Positions 1-7,403 of a DNA stretch of 9,126 nucleotides are shown here, one piece after another. Below the pieces are notes generated by a model, which was not told the DNA's origin, did no database searches, and saw only the letters and a program-made list of their open reading frames with translations. The stretch comes from Candidatus Egaibacter danicus (GTDB lineage Bacteria > Pseudomonadota > Gammaproteobacteria > Burkholderiales > Burkholderiaceae): positions 1-9,126 of the forward strand of contig JAABRC010000052.1 in the NCBI GenBank assembly GCA_011391115.1, read 5' to 3'. Made by a program: the position numbers and the translations under genes. The stretch's first letter is position 1, and each line of letters starts with the position of its first letter.

Positions 1-2177
1 GCCCTTCCTACTCTGCCACTCTGCAAGGCTTCCACAACTTGTGCCTTGGGGCCGTCGGCCATGACCTTTCCGTTGTCTATGACGATCAATCGGTCTATCA
101 ATTCCAGAAGGGAGGTCCGGTGGGTCACCAGAATCACCGTTTTGCCCTTTGTAAACCGTTGCAGTCTGGCTTTCAGCAGATCTTCGCTCTGGTGGTCCAT
201 GGCGCTGCTGGGTTCATCAAGCAACAGGATCGGCGAGTCGTTCAGCACGGCACGCGCGATACCAACTGCCTGACGCTGCCCGCCCGATAATGATTCACCG
301 CGTTCCCCAATGAGCATATCGAATCCGCGTGGATGGCGGTTGGCAAATTCGGTCACACCAGCCACTTCGGCTGCGGCGATCACGTCCTGGTCATCGGCGA
401 ACGGCGCGCCCAGCGCAATATTCTCTTTGAGGGTGCCAAAGAACAGGCTGACATCCTGCGAGACGAAACCGGCCGCCCGTCGCAGTTCTGCAGGGTCAAT
501 CTGGCGCAGGTCGATTCCATCGATGAGAATCGCGCCCTCAGTTGGCTGGTACAAACCCAGCACCAGACGTTGAATCGTTGATTTTCCAGAGCCGACACGG
601 CCAATGAAGGCAATTTTTTCTCCCGCCTGAATTTTGAAAGACACGTTCCGCAGCACGGCCTGTTGCTGTCCGGGGTAAGTGAAACTGACATTCTTGAATT
701 CAATCGACCCCTGGAATCCGGTTCTATGCAGGAAAACCGATGCGTCCGCGCGCTCCGGCTGTGTTTGCATATGCTTCTCGACCGAGGCCAGTCCGCTCTT
801 GGCGTTGTGGTACTGCATCAGGAGTCCGGCCACCTGACCGAATGGCGCCATGGCTCGACCGGCCAACATCGAGGCGGCGATGATGCCACCCATACTGATC
901 TGGTTTTCAACCAGCAGGTAGACCCCTACGATCACGACGACGACCGACACGAACTGTTGCAGTAGCTGGACCAAACTCATGATCGTCGAAGACAGCAACT
1001 TGAGCTTGGTGCCGTTTTGTGCAAGAAAGACGGTCGACTGTTCCCATTTGCGCTGAAAGCTGCTTTCAGCCACCATGAACTTCACGGTTTCGATGCCGAC
1101 CAGGCTTTCCACCAAGGTGGCGTTGCGCTGAGACGTGGCCCTTTGTGTCACTTCAACCAGTTCCTGCATCTTCTGTTGCACGACCAACGAGGCGACAACC
1201 AAAACCGCAATACAAAACAGCGGCGGGAAAATCAACCAAGGCGAAATCCATGCAAGGACGACGAAAAAGACAAAGACGAATGGGATATCGACCAGGGTTG
1301 TGATCGTGGCGGACGCAACAAACTCCCGGACCGATTCAAACGCCCGCAAGTTTGCCGCGAACGAGCCTACCGAGGTTGGGCGGTCTGCCATGCCCAAGCC
1401 CAGCACGCGCTCCATGATCCTGGCAGATAAGGTGACGTCGATCCGTTTACCCGCGGTATCCAGGATGTAGGACCGCAATATGCGCAGCAGCGTGTCGAAG
1501 CCCATCATTAAGAACACGCCAATCGACAGCACCCACAGCGTCTCTTCCGCCCGGTTGGGTACGACCCGGTCATAGACCGTCATCGAAAACATCGGCATGA
1601 CTAGGGCGAACAAATTGATTAGCAGCGCCGCCAGCAAACTGTCCCGGTACAAGCGCCAGTTCTGGAATACGACGCTCCAGAACCAGTGTTCCGACTTCAG
1701 TTCTCCCGAATCGGGTGTGCGGGGATCGAACTTGTAGACGGGCCGAATAAAACAGGCGATGCCCGCGTACAGGCTTTCAAGCTCTTCACGGGTCAATACG
1801 TCAGACGATTCCCCGTTTTCCGGAAACCGTACCCTGGCCTCGCCTGACTGAAGCCATTCCAGCAATACGCAAGCCTGGTTCTCCTTCAGGAGAAGCACGA
1901 CTGGAAGCAGCCCGGGACGCAATAGGTCCAGTTTTCGCCGTGCCAATTTGGCTGTCAACCCCGCACGCCCAGCAGCGCGTGGCAGCAGATCGGGAGTAAT
2001 CCGGTTTCCTTCCAATGGCAATCCGGCTGACAACGCTTCCAGGGTCGTCGTGATTCCAAAAATCTTGGCAATCGCAATGACACTATCCAATAAAGGATCA
2101 AATCGAATACTGTGTTCGCCAATGCGCTTGGCGCCTTGGCTGAGCGTGTTCTGACTGGCTGGCGTGGAGTCTGACAT
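1..2177 (-). CDS. Type I secretion ABC transporter, LapB-like (C-terminus cut by window edge)
   Basis: This is an inner-membrane ATPase/permease that would drive export of a large adhesin or RTX-type protein through an adaptor and a TolC-like channel. The frame is open from ATG 2177 to the window edge (725 codons); LapB-type proteins are near 720 aa, so only a few codons are missing. Residues about 20-150 form a C39-peptidase-like domain, and Ser32 (DPLLDS) sits where a peptidase would have its Cys, so cleavage is unlikely. Membrane helices span about 180-450. The ATPase domain shows A-loop Tyr501, Walker A GRVGSGKS (526-533), Q-loop Gln574, signature LSGGQRQ (630-636), Walker B ILLLDE (650-655) and H-loop His686, so it should be active. 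No clear Shine-Dalgarno sequence precedes ATG 2177; an in-frame GTG at 2195 is an alternative start. It lies 27 bp after the small gene at 2205-2528. The expected adaptor and cargo genes are not in the window. Confidence 0.93.
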   Translation of the reverse strand, partial: MSDSTPASQNTLSQGAKRIGEHSIRFDPLLDSVIAIAKIFGITTTLEALSAGLPLEGNRITPDLLPRAAGRAGLTAKLARRKLDLLRPGLLPVVLLLKENQACVLLEWLQSGEARVRFPENGESSDVLTREELESLYAGIACFIRPVYKFDPRTPDSGELKSEHWFWSVVFQNWRLYRDSLLAALLINLFALVMPMFSMTVYDRVVPNRAEETLWVLSIGVFLMMGFDTLLRILRSYILDTAGKRIDVTLSARIMERVLGLGMADRPTSVGSFAANLRAFESVREFVASATITTLVDIPFVFVFFVVLAWISPWLIFPPLFCIAVLVVASLVVQQKMQELVEVTQRATSQRNATLVESLVGIETVKFMVAESSFQRKWEQSTVFLAQNGTKLKLLSSTIMSLVQLLQQFVSVVVVIVGVYLLVENQISMGGIIAASMLAGRAMAPFGQVAGLLMQYHNAKSGLASVEKHMQTQPERADASVFLHRTGFQGSIEFKNVSFTYPGQQQAVLRNVSFKIQAGEKIAFIGRVGSGKSTIQRLVLGLYQPTEGAILIDGIDLRQIDPAELRRAAGFVSQDVSLFFGTLKENIALGAPFADDQDVIAAAEVAGVTEFANRHPRGFDMLIGERGESLSGGQRQAVGIARAVLNDSPILLLDEPSSAMDHQSEDLLKARLQRFTKGKTVILVTHRTSLLELIDRLIVIDNGKVMADGPKAQVVEALQSGRVGR

Positions 2178-2204
2178 ATCGGCTGATTTTGTCACGCGCG
2201 TTGA

Positions 2205-2528
2205 CTACAGAAGTCGCTCATCGCTTCCCAACAAATTCAGCGCTCCGTGTATCCGGTTGCGAAGCCCCTTTCGCACCATCAGCTTCTTCTGCGCTGCCAC
2301 CGGCAAGTCGGTGTGGTGGATCACGTTCTTGAGTATGAGTGTGTCAATCAGATCTTCCAGAACCCGCACGAAACCGGCGTCCGCCGCATCGAATGCGGGG
2401 TCCACGGCGGTTGATTTGAAAAACAATTGAATCTCTGGATGGTGTTCATCCAAAGCCTCGCTGCCAGGCTGTTGTTGTCTGGAGACCGATTGAATCGTCC
2501 CGTCAGGATGTCTGAAAACGTGAAACAT
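2205..2528 (-). CDS. Small conserved protein of unknown function ('tryptophan synthase beta-like' family)
   Basis: This is a soluble protein of 107 aa with no signal peptide or membrane helix. From memory, its core (FVRVLEDLIDTLI, then a DLPVAAQKKL segment) matches a small proteobacterial family often labelled 'tryptophan synthase subunit beta-like'. That name is misleading, since the protein is far too short for TrpB and shows no PLP lysine motif; the true function is unknown. I chose ATG 2528 because the family usually starts a few residues before the 'hPDG' segment (here MFHVFRHPDG) and a weak GGGA lies upstream. The frame stays open back to a GTG at 2594, which would add 22 residues that look unlike the family. 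The TAG stop at 2205-2207 is in the same frame as the downstream ABC transporter gene, 27 bp away, so the two are probably co-transcribed. Confidence 0.72.
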   Translation of the reverse strand: MFHVFRHPDGTIQSVSRQQQPGSEALDEHHPEIQLFFKSTAVDPAFDAADAGFVRVLEDLIDTLILKNVIHHTDLPVAAQKKLMVRKGLRNRIHGALNLLGSDERLL

Positions 2529-2590
2529 AGGTTTTCCCAACAGAAAAAGGTTTCGGGAGCAACTCGGCGAAGGCTTCCGCGTGAATGGTA

Positions 2591-2607
2591 GCACTCGAAG
2601 TGAGTGC
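2591..2607. repeat. Short perfect inverted repeat in the divergent intergenic region
   Basis: GCACTC and GAGTGC form a perfect 6-bp stem around a 5-base loop. It lies upstream of the small minus-strand gene and overlaps the alternative GTG start at 2594. No T-run follows on either strand, so it is not a standard terminator. It could be an RNA hairpin in the leader of the small gene, an operator, or chance. Confidence 0.4.
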
Positions 2608-2646
2608 CAAGCCCAAGAGGACTAACGCCAACTTTGGCCTGCCCAC

Positions 2647-2675
2647 TTGATACCCTGGACAGTATTGTGTATACT
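2647..2675 (+). promoter_or_regulatory. Sigma70-type promoter of the RND efflux operon
   Basis: A -35 box TTGATA (2647-2652) and a -10 box TATACT (2670-2675) are separated by exactly 17 bp. Both are close to consensus. Transcription would start near 2682, leaving a leader of less than 20 bases before the adaptor ATG at 2699. The -10 box overlaps the dyad operator at 2671-2686, so a bound repressor would block RNA polymerase. Confidence 0.8.
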
Positions 2676-2689
2676 CCATGGGGTATTAA
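2661..2689 (-). promoter_or_regulatory. Possible divergent promoter for the minus-strand genes
   Basis: On the minus strand, TTAATA (2689-2684) and AATACT (2666-2661) are spaced by 17 bp and match 4 of 6 consensus bases each. If real, the operator at 2671-2686 lies almost entirely in its spacer, and one repressor would control both directions. The match is weak and could be chance in an AT-rich stretch. Confidence 0.25.
2671..2686. promoter_or_regulatory. CsoR-family-type operator dyad
   Basis: The 16-bp sequence ATACTCCATGGGGTAT is its own reverse complement except for one symmetric base pair. Its form, ATAC plus a C-tract, a short centre, then a G-tract plus GTAT, is the pattern known for operators of the DUF156 (CsoR/CstR) family. 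It overlaps the -10 box and the likely transcription start of an operon that ends with a DUF156 repressor gene (7404-7694), so autoregulation is the natural inference. An additional half-site, ATACCC, lies at 2650-2655, and a second dyad AGTAT-N5-ATACT spans 2661-2675; these may extend the site or hold a second tetramer. Confidence 0.75.
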
Positions 2690-2693
2690 GGAG
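2688..2693 (+). promoter_or_regulatory. Ribosome binding site of the RND adaptor gene
   Basis: AAGGAG lies 5 bases before ATG 2699 and fixes that start. It directly follows the operator, so promoter, operator and ribosome binding site are packed into about 50 bp. Confidence 0.85.
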
Positions 2694-2698
2694 ATGGG

Positions 2699-3811
2699 AT
2701 GAAATCAACCAATTCGGGTTTGGGAATGCGTGTTCGGCACATGGGCCTTGTTTGCGGCGTGTTGCTGGGTGGGGCGGCGGTGTTCGTGACTTCGGCTATG
2801 GCACAGACTGAACCTGTGCCGGTCGCGGTTGTCAGGGAAAAGGCCGCCGGATCGTTCTATGAACTCGATGGAGTGATCCAGCCGGTCAAGCAAAGCACTA
2901 TCGCCGCGCAGGCGGCTGGGCGAATTGCCAGTTTTGCCGTGAAAGCCGGCGACAAAGTGCGTGCTGGACAGGTGCTGGCTGTTATCGATGACAGGGAGGT
3001 TGCTGCCGGAGTGCAGAAGAGCCAAGCACAGATTAGCCAGGCCGATGCCGAAATGCGCAACGCCCGGGCCAGCCTGGAACGCACGCGCGATCTACAAGGC
3101 AAAGGATTTGTGAGTAAAGCCGCCCTGGATACCGCGGAAATGCAATACAAGGGTGCCACCGCAGTACGGGAGCAGGCCGCAGCATCGGCGCTTCAATCCA
3201 GCATTTCTCAAAGCTTTACACGGGTTACCGCACCCTACGACGGTTGGGTTTTGCAGACCCATGCGGAAGCAGGTGATCTGGCCGTGCCAGGCAAGCCATT
3301 GGTAACTGTCTTTGCGCCGCTGCCACTGCGTGCGGTGGTCCAGGTGCCTGCATCGCGGGCCCAAGCCGTGAGAGCGGCAAGCCAGACCCAGGTGCAAGCC
3401 GACAGCATCACGGAAACTGCTCGTTGGATCACACCGATCAACCGCGCGGCTGTTCCATCCGCAGATCCGGTTTCGCAAACAACCGAGTGGCGGCTCGATC
3501 TTTCCGACAAAGATAGTGCCGACCTGCTGCCTGGCCAACAGGTGCGCGTTCGCTTTTCCCAGTCCCAGACTTCGTCTGCGACTCAAAAACTGCTGATACC
3601 CCAGTCGGCGGTCGTAAGGCGTGGTGAACTGACAGCTGTCTACGTCGCCGTCAATGGGGCGTTTTCCCTGCGCGCGGTGCGACTGGGCGCCAACCTCGGG
3701 GCCGACGGAATTGAAGTGATGGCCGGGATTGCCAGTGGCGAGACGATCGCGCTGGATCCAATCCGTGCCGGATTCGCAAAAGCAACGCCGGCCATGCCGG
3801 CGGGCAAGTGA
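2699..3811 (+). CDS. RND efflux periplasmic adaptor (membrane fusion protein)
   Basis: This 370-aa periplasmic adaptor of the HlyD/AcrA type would link the RND pump encoded next to it to an outer-membrane channel. The N-terminus has a basic region, a hydrophobic stretch (about 15-33) and a signal peptidase I site A-M-A before Gln36. There is no lipobox, so it is probably secreted rather than lipid-anchored, unlike AcrA. A biotinyl-lipoyl half-motif lies at about 68-101 (GRIASFAVKAGDKV), a short alpha-hairpin rich in Ala and Gln at about 102-170, and the second lipoyl half at about 173-210 (APYDG at 178-182). The beta-barrel and membrane-proximal domains fill 210-360. The hairpin is shorter than in AcrA. 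The start is supported by a strong AAGGAG. The stop is 7 bp before the pump ATG, so translation is probably coupled. Confidence 0.93.
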   Translation: MKSTNSGLGMRVRHMGLVCGVLLGGAAVFVTSAMAQTEPVPVAVVREKAAGSFYELDGVIQPVKQSTIAAQAAGRIASFAVKAGDKVRAGQVLAVIDDREVAAGVQKSQAQISQADAEMRNARASLERTRDLQGKGFVSKAALDTAEMQYKGATAVREQAAASALQSSISQSFTRVTAPYDGWVLQTHAEAGDLAVPGKPLVTVFAPLPLRAVVQVPASRAQAVRAASQTQVQADSITETARWITPINRAAVPSADPVSQTTEWRLDLSDKDSADLLPGQQVRVRFSQSQTSSATQKLLIPQSAVVRRGELTAVYVAVNGAFSLRAVRLGANLGADGIEVMAGIASGETIALDPIRAGFAKATPAMPAGK

Positions 3812-3818
3812 GTTCGAC

Positions 3819-6800
3819 ATGAAAGAGACCAATCCTTTGGGAATTTCCGGCCGTATCGCCGCCGCCTTTCAGTCCAACGCGCTGACGCCTCTGCTGGCGG
3901 TGGTGGCAATGCTGATGGGTCTCTTTGCCGTCATGGTTACGCCTCGGGAGGAGGAGCCTCAGATCAACGTCACCATGGCCAATGTGCTGATTCCCTTTCC
4001 GGGAGCCAGCAGCCTTGACGTGCAAAACATGGTGGCCCGCCCTGCAGAGCAACTGTTGGGGCAGATAGCGGATATTGAACACACTTATTCGGTGTCCCGG
4101 CCAGGCGTCGCAGTCCTGACGGTTCAGTTCAAGGTTGGCGTACCCCGCACTGAAGCCTTGGTGCGCCTGTACGACGTTTTGAATGCCAATCAGGATTGGC
4201 TGCCGCGCGATTTGGGTGCTTTGACACCCATCGTAAAGCCCAAGGGCATCGACGATGTCCCGGTGTTGGCGGTCACCCTGTGGAGTGCTGATGCACTGCC
4301 TGCGGCCGATCTGGAGACTGTGGCGCATGCGATGGAAGCCGAATTCAAGGCGGTGTCCGGCGTACGCGAGGTGCAAACCATAGGCGGTCCGGGGCGTGCC
4401 ATCCACATAGTGGTTGATCCCGAGCGTTTGCGCGCCAGAGGTGTGGACCTTCTTTCGCTGAAGAAGACCGTTGCGGCGGCCAACTTCGGCATGCCTGCTG
4501 GCGCTGTCCTCGACGCGGCCAAAAAGGGTGCCAGCGGCCAAATGCTTACAGTCGACGCCGGCGAGTTCCTGGACTCTGCGGCTGACGTCGGGGACTTGGT
4601 GGTCGGCAGCCATCAGGGTAAGCCGGTGTTTATGCGGGACGTGGCTCAGATTGATTCCGGCGCACAGCAAGCCCAGCGGTATGTCACTTATGTGCGCGGC
4701 CCGTCCTCTGGCGAAGGGAATGCACAAGGTGCGACAACAAGCGCCGGGCAATCTCTCCCTGCGGTCACGATCAGCGTCACCAAGAAACCCGGTGAGAACG
4801 CGGTAGATGTGTCCCGCGCGGTCGTAGCTCGCCTGGAATCGCTGCGCAATACGGTGATACCGGCCAATGTGCAAGCCACCGTGACACGGGACTATGGTGA
4901 AACCGCCGCGGAGAAGGCCAACAAGCTGATTCAGAAACTCGGCTTCGCCACCGGCTCAGTCATTCTCCTGGTCGGATTTGCGCTGGGACGACGCGAGGCG
5001 ATCATTGTCGGTGCCGCCGTGATCTTGACGCTGACAGCAACACTGTTCGCGTCCTGGGCCTGGGGATTCACCCTGAACCGGGTTTCGCTGTTTGCGCTGA
5101 TCTTTTCTATTGGTATCCTGGTAGATGACGCCATCGTGGTCGTCGAAAACATCCACAGGCACCAGCAACTCACCCCGGATGCACTGTTAAAAGACATCAT
5201 TCCGAAAGCGGTGGATGAGGTCGGTGGCCCCACCATTCTGGCAACCCTCACGGTCATTGCTGCGCTACTGCCGATGGCGTTTGTGTCGGGCCTGATGGGC
5301 CCCTACATGAGCCCCATCCCGATTAACTCCAGTCTCGGCATGGCGTTGTCACTGGCCATCGCCTTCACGGTCACCCCGTGGCTTGCGCTCCAGTTCATGC
5401 GCCATGGACATGCGATTGAACCAGGGCACTCCGATCAGAAGAACGCCAACGCGCAGCAGCCGACCCACGCGAAGGAGTCCAAACTGCAAAGCCTGTTTGG
5501 CAAGATCCTGACGCCCTTTTTGGACAGCGCGCGCAAACGCTGGTTGTTGCTGGCAGGCATCATTGCCGCTCTGTTTCTCTCCGTGGGGTTGGTATTGGTG
5601 CAGTGGGTGGTTCTCAAAATGCTGCCATTCGACAACAAGAGCGAGTTTCAGGTAGTCGTGGACATGCCAGCAGGTACTCCACTAGAGGACACGGCTGCCA
5701 CACTGCAGGATCTGGGAGCATTTTTGTCCCAGCAGCCCGAGGTGAGGGACATTCAGGGGTACGCGGGTACGGCATCGCCCATTACGTTCAATGGACTGGT
5801 CCGCCAGTACTACTTGCGTGCCGATGTCGAGCAAGGCGACTTGCAGGTCAACCTGGTGGACAAGCAACATCGCAGCGAAAAGAGCCATGCGATTGCGCAA
5901 AGGCTGAGGCCTGCCATTGAGGCGATTGGCGTCAAGCACCATGCAAAAATCAAGGTCGTGGAAGTACCCCCGGGGCCGCCCGTCATGTCTCCCCTGGTGG
6001 CGGAGATCTATGGTCCAGACGAAGCCGGTCGACAGAAGCTGGCCCTGGAAGTTGCCACTGCATTCGGTGCGACCGCCGACATCGTCGGTACCGACACCAG
6101 CCTGCGGGACGATGCGCCCCGTGCCTTCCTCAAGGTGCGTCGGCAGCGCGCCGAGTCGCTGGGCATTCCGATTGCAGCCATTGCACAGACGGTGTCCTCC
6201 GCGCTATCGGGAACCGATGCCGCCTACCTGCATGACCAGCAATCCAAGTACCCGGTTCCGGTGCGTATCCAGTTGCCGCCAGAAAGTCAGGTGGGACTGG
6301 ATGCCATTCTCGCCTTGCCCATGCGCTCGGCAACGGGTCAATTGGTCCCCTTGTCAGAGTTGGTACAGGTCACACGTGGCGTCATCGACAAGCCGCTGTT
6401 TACCAAAGACCTGCAAGGTGTGAGTTATGTTGTGGGCGACATGGCGGGCAAGTTGGACTCTCCACTGTATGGCTTGTTTGCGGCCCGCAAGACCTTGGCC
6501 TCTACCCTGCAAAGCAAAAGCGATCACACCGGTGAGTACTGGATACACCAACCCACTAACCCCTACCAGGAATATGCAATCAAGTGGGACGGCGAGTGGC
6601 AAATTACGTATGAGACCTTTCGCGACATGGGCGCAGCCTATGGTGTCGGTCTGATCCTGATCTATTTATTGGTGGTGGCACAGTTCAGGAGCTACCGCAC
6701 GCCCTTGGTCATCATGGCACCCATTCCACTCACATTGATTGGGGTCATGCCGGGGCACGCCATCATGGGTGCGCAGTTCACCGCGACCAGCATGATTGGC

Positions 6801-7169
6801 ATGATCGCACTGGCGGGCATCATTGTGCGCAATTCCATTTTGCTGGTGGACTTCATTGAACTTCAGGTGCGGGACGGACTGCCGTTCAAGACTGCCGTTC
6901 TGCAGTCCGCAGTGGTGCGCGCCCAACCCATCGTGTTAACGGGTGTCGCGGCCATGATTGGGGCGTTCTTCATTTTGGATGACCCCATATTCAACGGGCT
7001 TGCCATTTCACTGATCTTTGGCATCCTTGTCTCGACGCTTTTGACGCTCGTCGTCATCCCGGTTCTCTATTACGCCTTGTATCACCGCAGTATGGAATTG
7101 CCAGATGGCAGCGGCGGACATGAAGAAATCCCACTAGTAATTACTAACCCTAAAGGAGCTTTGCCATGA
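3819..7169 (+). CDS. RND efflux pump inner-membrane permease (HAE-like)
   Basis: This 1116-aa proton-driven RND transporter would export an unknown compound from periplasm or membrane through the adaptor. It has the family plan: one helix at about 21-40, a first periplasmic domain with 'GPGRAIHIVVDPERL', helices 2-6 at about 372-527, helix 7 at about 572-600, a second periplasmic domain, and helices 8-12 at about 938-1088. Helix 4 carries the Asp pair of drug-type pumps (VDDAIVVVEN, Asp436/Asp437), not the single-Asp pattern of heavy-metal pumps such as CusA. The position of AcrB Lys940 is Arg1004 (IIVRNSILLVDF). It is longer than AcrB (1049 aa), partly through a charged Gln/Lys-rich cytoplasmic segment at about 528-570. 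ATG 3819 was chosen because it is 7 bp after the adaptor stop and gives a typical N-terminus; an in-frame GTG at 3729 lies inside the adaptor gene. The TGA stop overlaps the next ATG (ATGA). Confidence 0.95.
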   Translation: MKETNPLGISGRIAAAFQSNALTPLLAVVAMLMGLFAVMVTPREEEPQINVTMANVLIPFPGASSLDVQNMVARPAEQLLGQIADIEHTYSVSRPGVAVLTVQFKVGVPRTEALVRLYDVLNANQDWLPRDLGALTPIVKPKGIDDVPVLAVTLWSADALPAADLETVAHAMEAEFKAVSGVREVQTIGGPGRAIHIVVDPERLRARGVDLLSLKKTVAAANFGMPAGAVLDAAKKGASGQMLTVDAGEFLDSAADVGDLVVGSHQGKPVFMRDVAQIDSGAQQAQRYVTYVRGPSSGEGNAQGATTSAGQSLPAVTISVTKKPGENAVDVSRAVVARLESLRNTVIPANVQATVTRDYGETAAEKANKLIQKLGFATGSVILLVGFALGRREAIIVGAAVILTLTATLFASWAWGFTLNRVSLFALIFSIGILVDDAIVVVENIHRHQQLTPDALLKDIIPKAVDEVGGPTILATLTVIAALLPMAFVSGLMGPYMSPIPINSSLGMALSLAIAFTVTPWLALQFMRHGHAIEPGHSDQKNANAQQPTHAKESKLQSLFGKILTPFLDSARKRWLLLAGIIAALFLSVGLVLVQWVVLKMLPFDNKSEFQVVVDMPAGTPLEDTAATLQDLGAFLSQQPEVRDIQGYAGTASPITFNGLVRQYYLRADVEQGDLQVNLVDKQHRSEKSHAIAQRLRPAIEAIGVKHHAKIKVVEVPPGPPVMSPLVAEIYGPDEAGRQKLALEVATAFGATADIVGTDTSLRDDAPRAFLKVRRQRAESLGIPIAAIAQTVSSALSGTDAAYLHDQQSKYPVPVRIQLPPESQVGLDAILALPMRSATGQLVPLSELVQVTRGVIDKPLFTKDLQGVSYVVGDMAGKLDSPLYGLFAARKTLASTLQSKSDHTGEYWIHQPTNPYQEYAIKWDGEWQITYETFRDMGAAYGVGLILIYLLVVAQFRSYRTPLVIMAPIPLTLIGVMPGHAIMGAQFTATSMIGMIALAGIIVRNSILLVDFIELQVRDGLPFKTAVLQSAVVRAQPIVLTGVAAMIGAFFILDDPIFNGLAISLIFGILVSTLLTLVVIPVLYYALYHRSMELPDGSGGHEEIPLVITNPKGALP
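7135..7146. repeat. 12-bp perfect AT-rich palindrome at the end of the pump gene
   Basis: TAGTAATTACTA reads identically on both strands. It is in the last codons of the pump gene, a few bases before the AAAGGAG that serves the DUF2892 gene. It has no loop and no T-run, so it does not look like a terminator. It might bind a protein or be chance. Confidence 0.4.
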
Positions 7170-7390
7170 CAGTTGATCGCTACATCCATGTATTTGCCGG
7201 TTTTTTCATTCTGCTGTCCCTGGCGCTGGGCGTCAGTGACAGTCCCCTGTTTGTGTCGCAATGGTGGCTGGCGTTTACCGCTTTTGTGGGCTTGAACCTC
7301 TTCCAGTTTGGAATTACCAACGTGTGCCCCTTGGGTTGGATTCTTAAGAAGCTTGGCGTTCCAGAGTCCACCGCAGCGTGCGCACGATAA
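7166..7390 (+). CDS. DUF2892 (YgaP-like) small inner-membrane protein
   Basis: This 74-aa protein has two hydrophobic helices (about 6-24 and 29-51) and then a short cytoplasmic tail with the family's CPL motif (NVCPLGWILKKLG, Cys54). A second Cys, Cys72, is near the C-terminus. DUF2892 also forms the membrane part of YgaP, where it is joined to a rhodanese domain, and stand-alone members often occur beside sulfur-transfer genes; the molecular role is unknown. Its ATG overlaps the pump stop by 4 bp and a strong AAAGGAG (7152-7158) lies 7 bases upstream, so it is made together with the pump. It may be a small accessory subunit of the pump or handle the same sulfur or thiol chemistry; both are inference. 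Confidence 0.85.
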   Translation: MTVDRYIHVFAGFFILLSLALGVSDSPLFVSQWWLAFTAFVGLNLFQFGITNVCPLGWILKKLGVPESTAACAR

Positions 7391-7403
7391 AGGAGAATGG
7401 TCC

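Noticed and set aside
2205..2528. Tryptophan synthase beta subunit
   Set aside because: The protein is about a quarter of TrpB length and lacks its PLP-lysine region; only the traditional family label suggests it.
2591..2607. Rho-independent terminator
   Set aside because: The stem is only 6 bp with no T-run, and it lies between divergent genes where no terminator is needed.
3729..3818. Longer N-terminus for the RND pump from an in-frame GTG
   Set aside because: It would overlap the adaptor gene by over 80 bp and add a basic, proline-rich stretch before the normal RND N-terminus; ATG 3819 fits the family.
3092..3832. Open frame of 246 codons on the minus strand within the adaptor gene
   Set aside because: It is a shadow of the adaptor coding sequence with an unlikely composition (many Cys, His, Arg and Trp).
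3651..4874. Open frame of 407 codons on the minus strand, antisense to the RND pump
   Set aside because: It is opposite a certain gene, spans the adaptor-pump junction, is rich in His, Arg and Gln as antisense frames of GC-rich genes are, and shows no known domain.
7308..7403. Longer N-terminus for the DUF156 repressor from an ATG inside the DUF2892 gene
   Set aside because: The extra residues do not match the family, and GTG 7404 has a strong AAAGGAG at a good distance.
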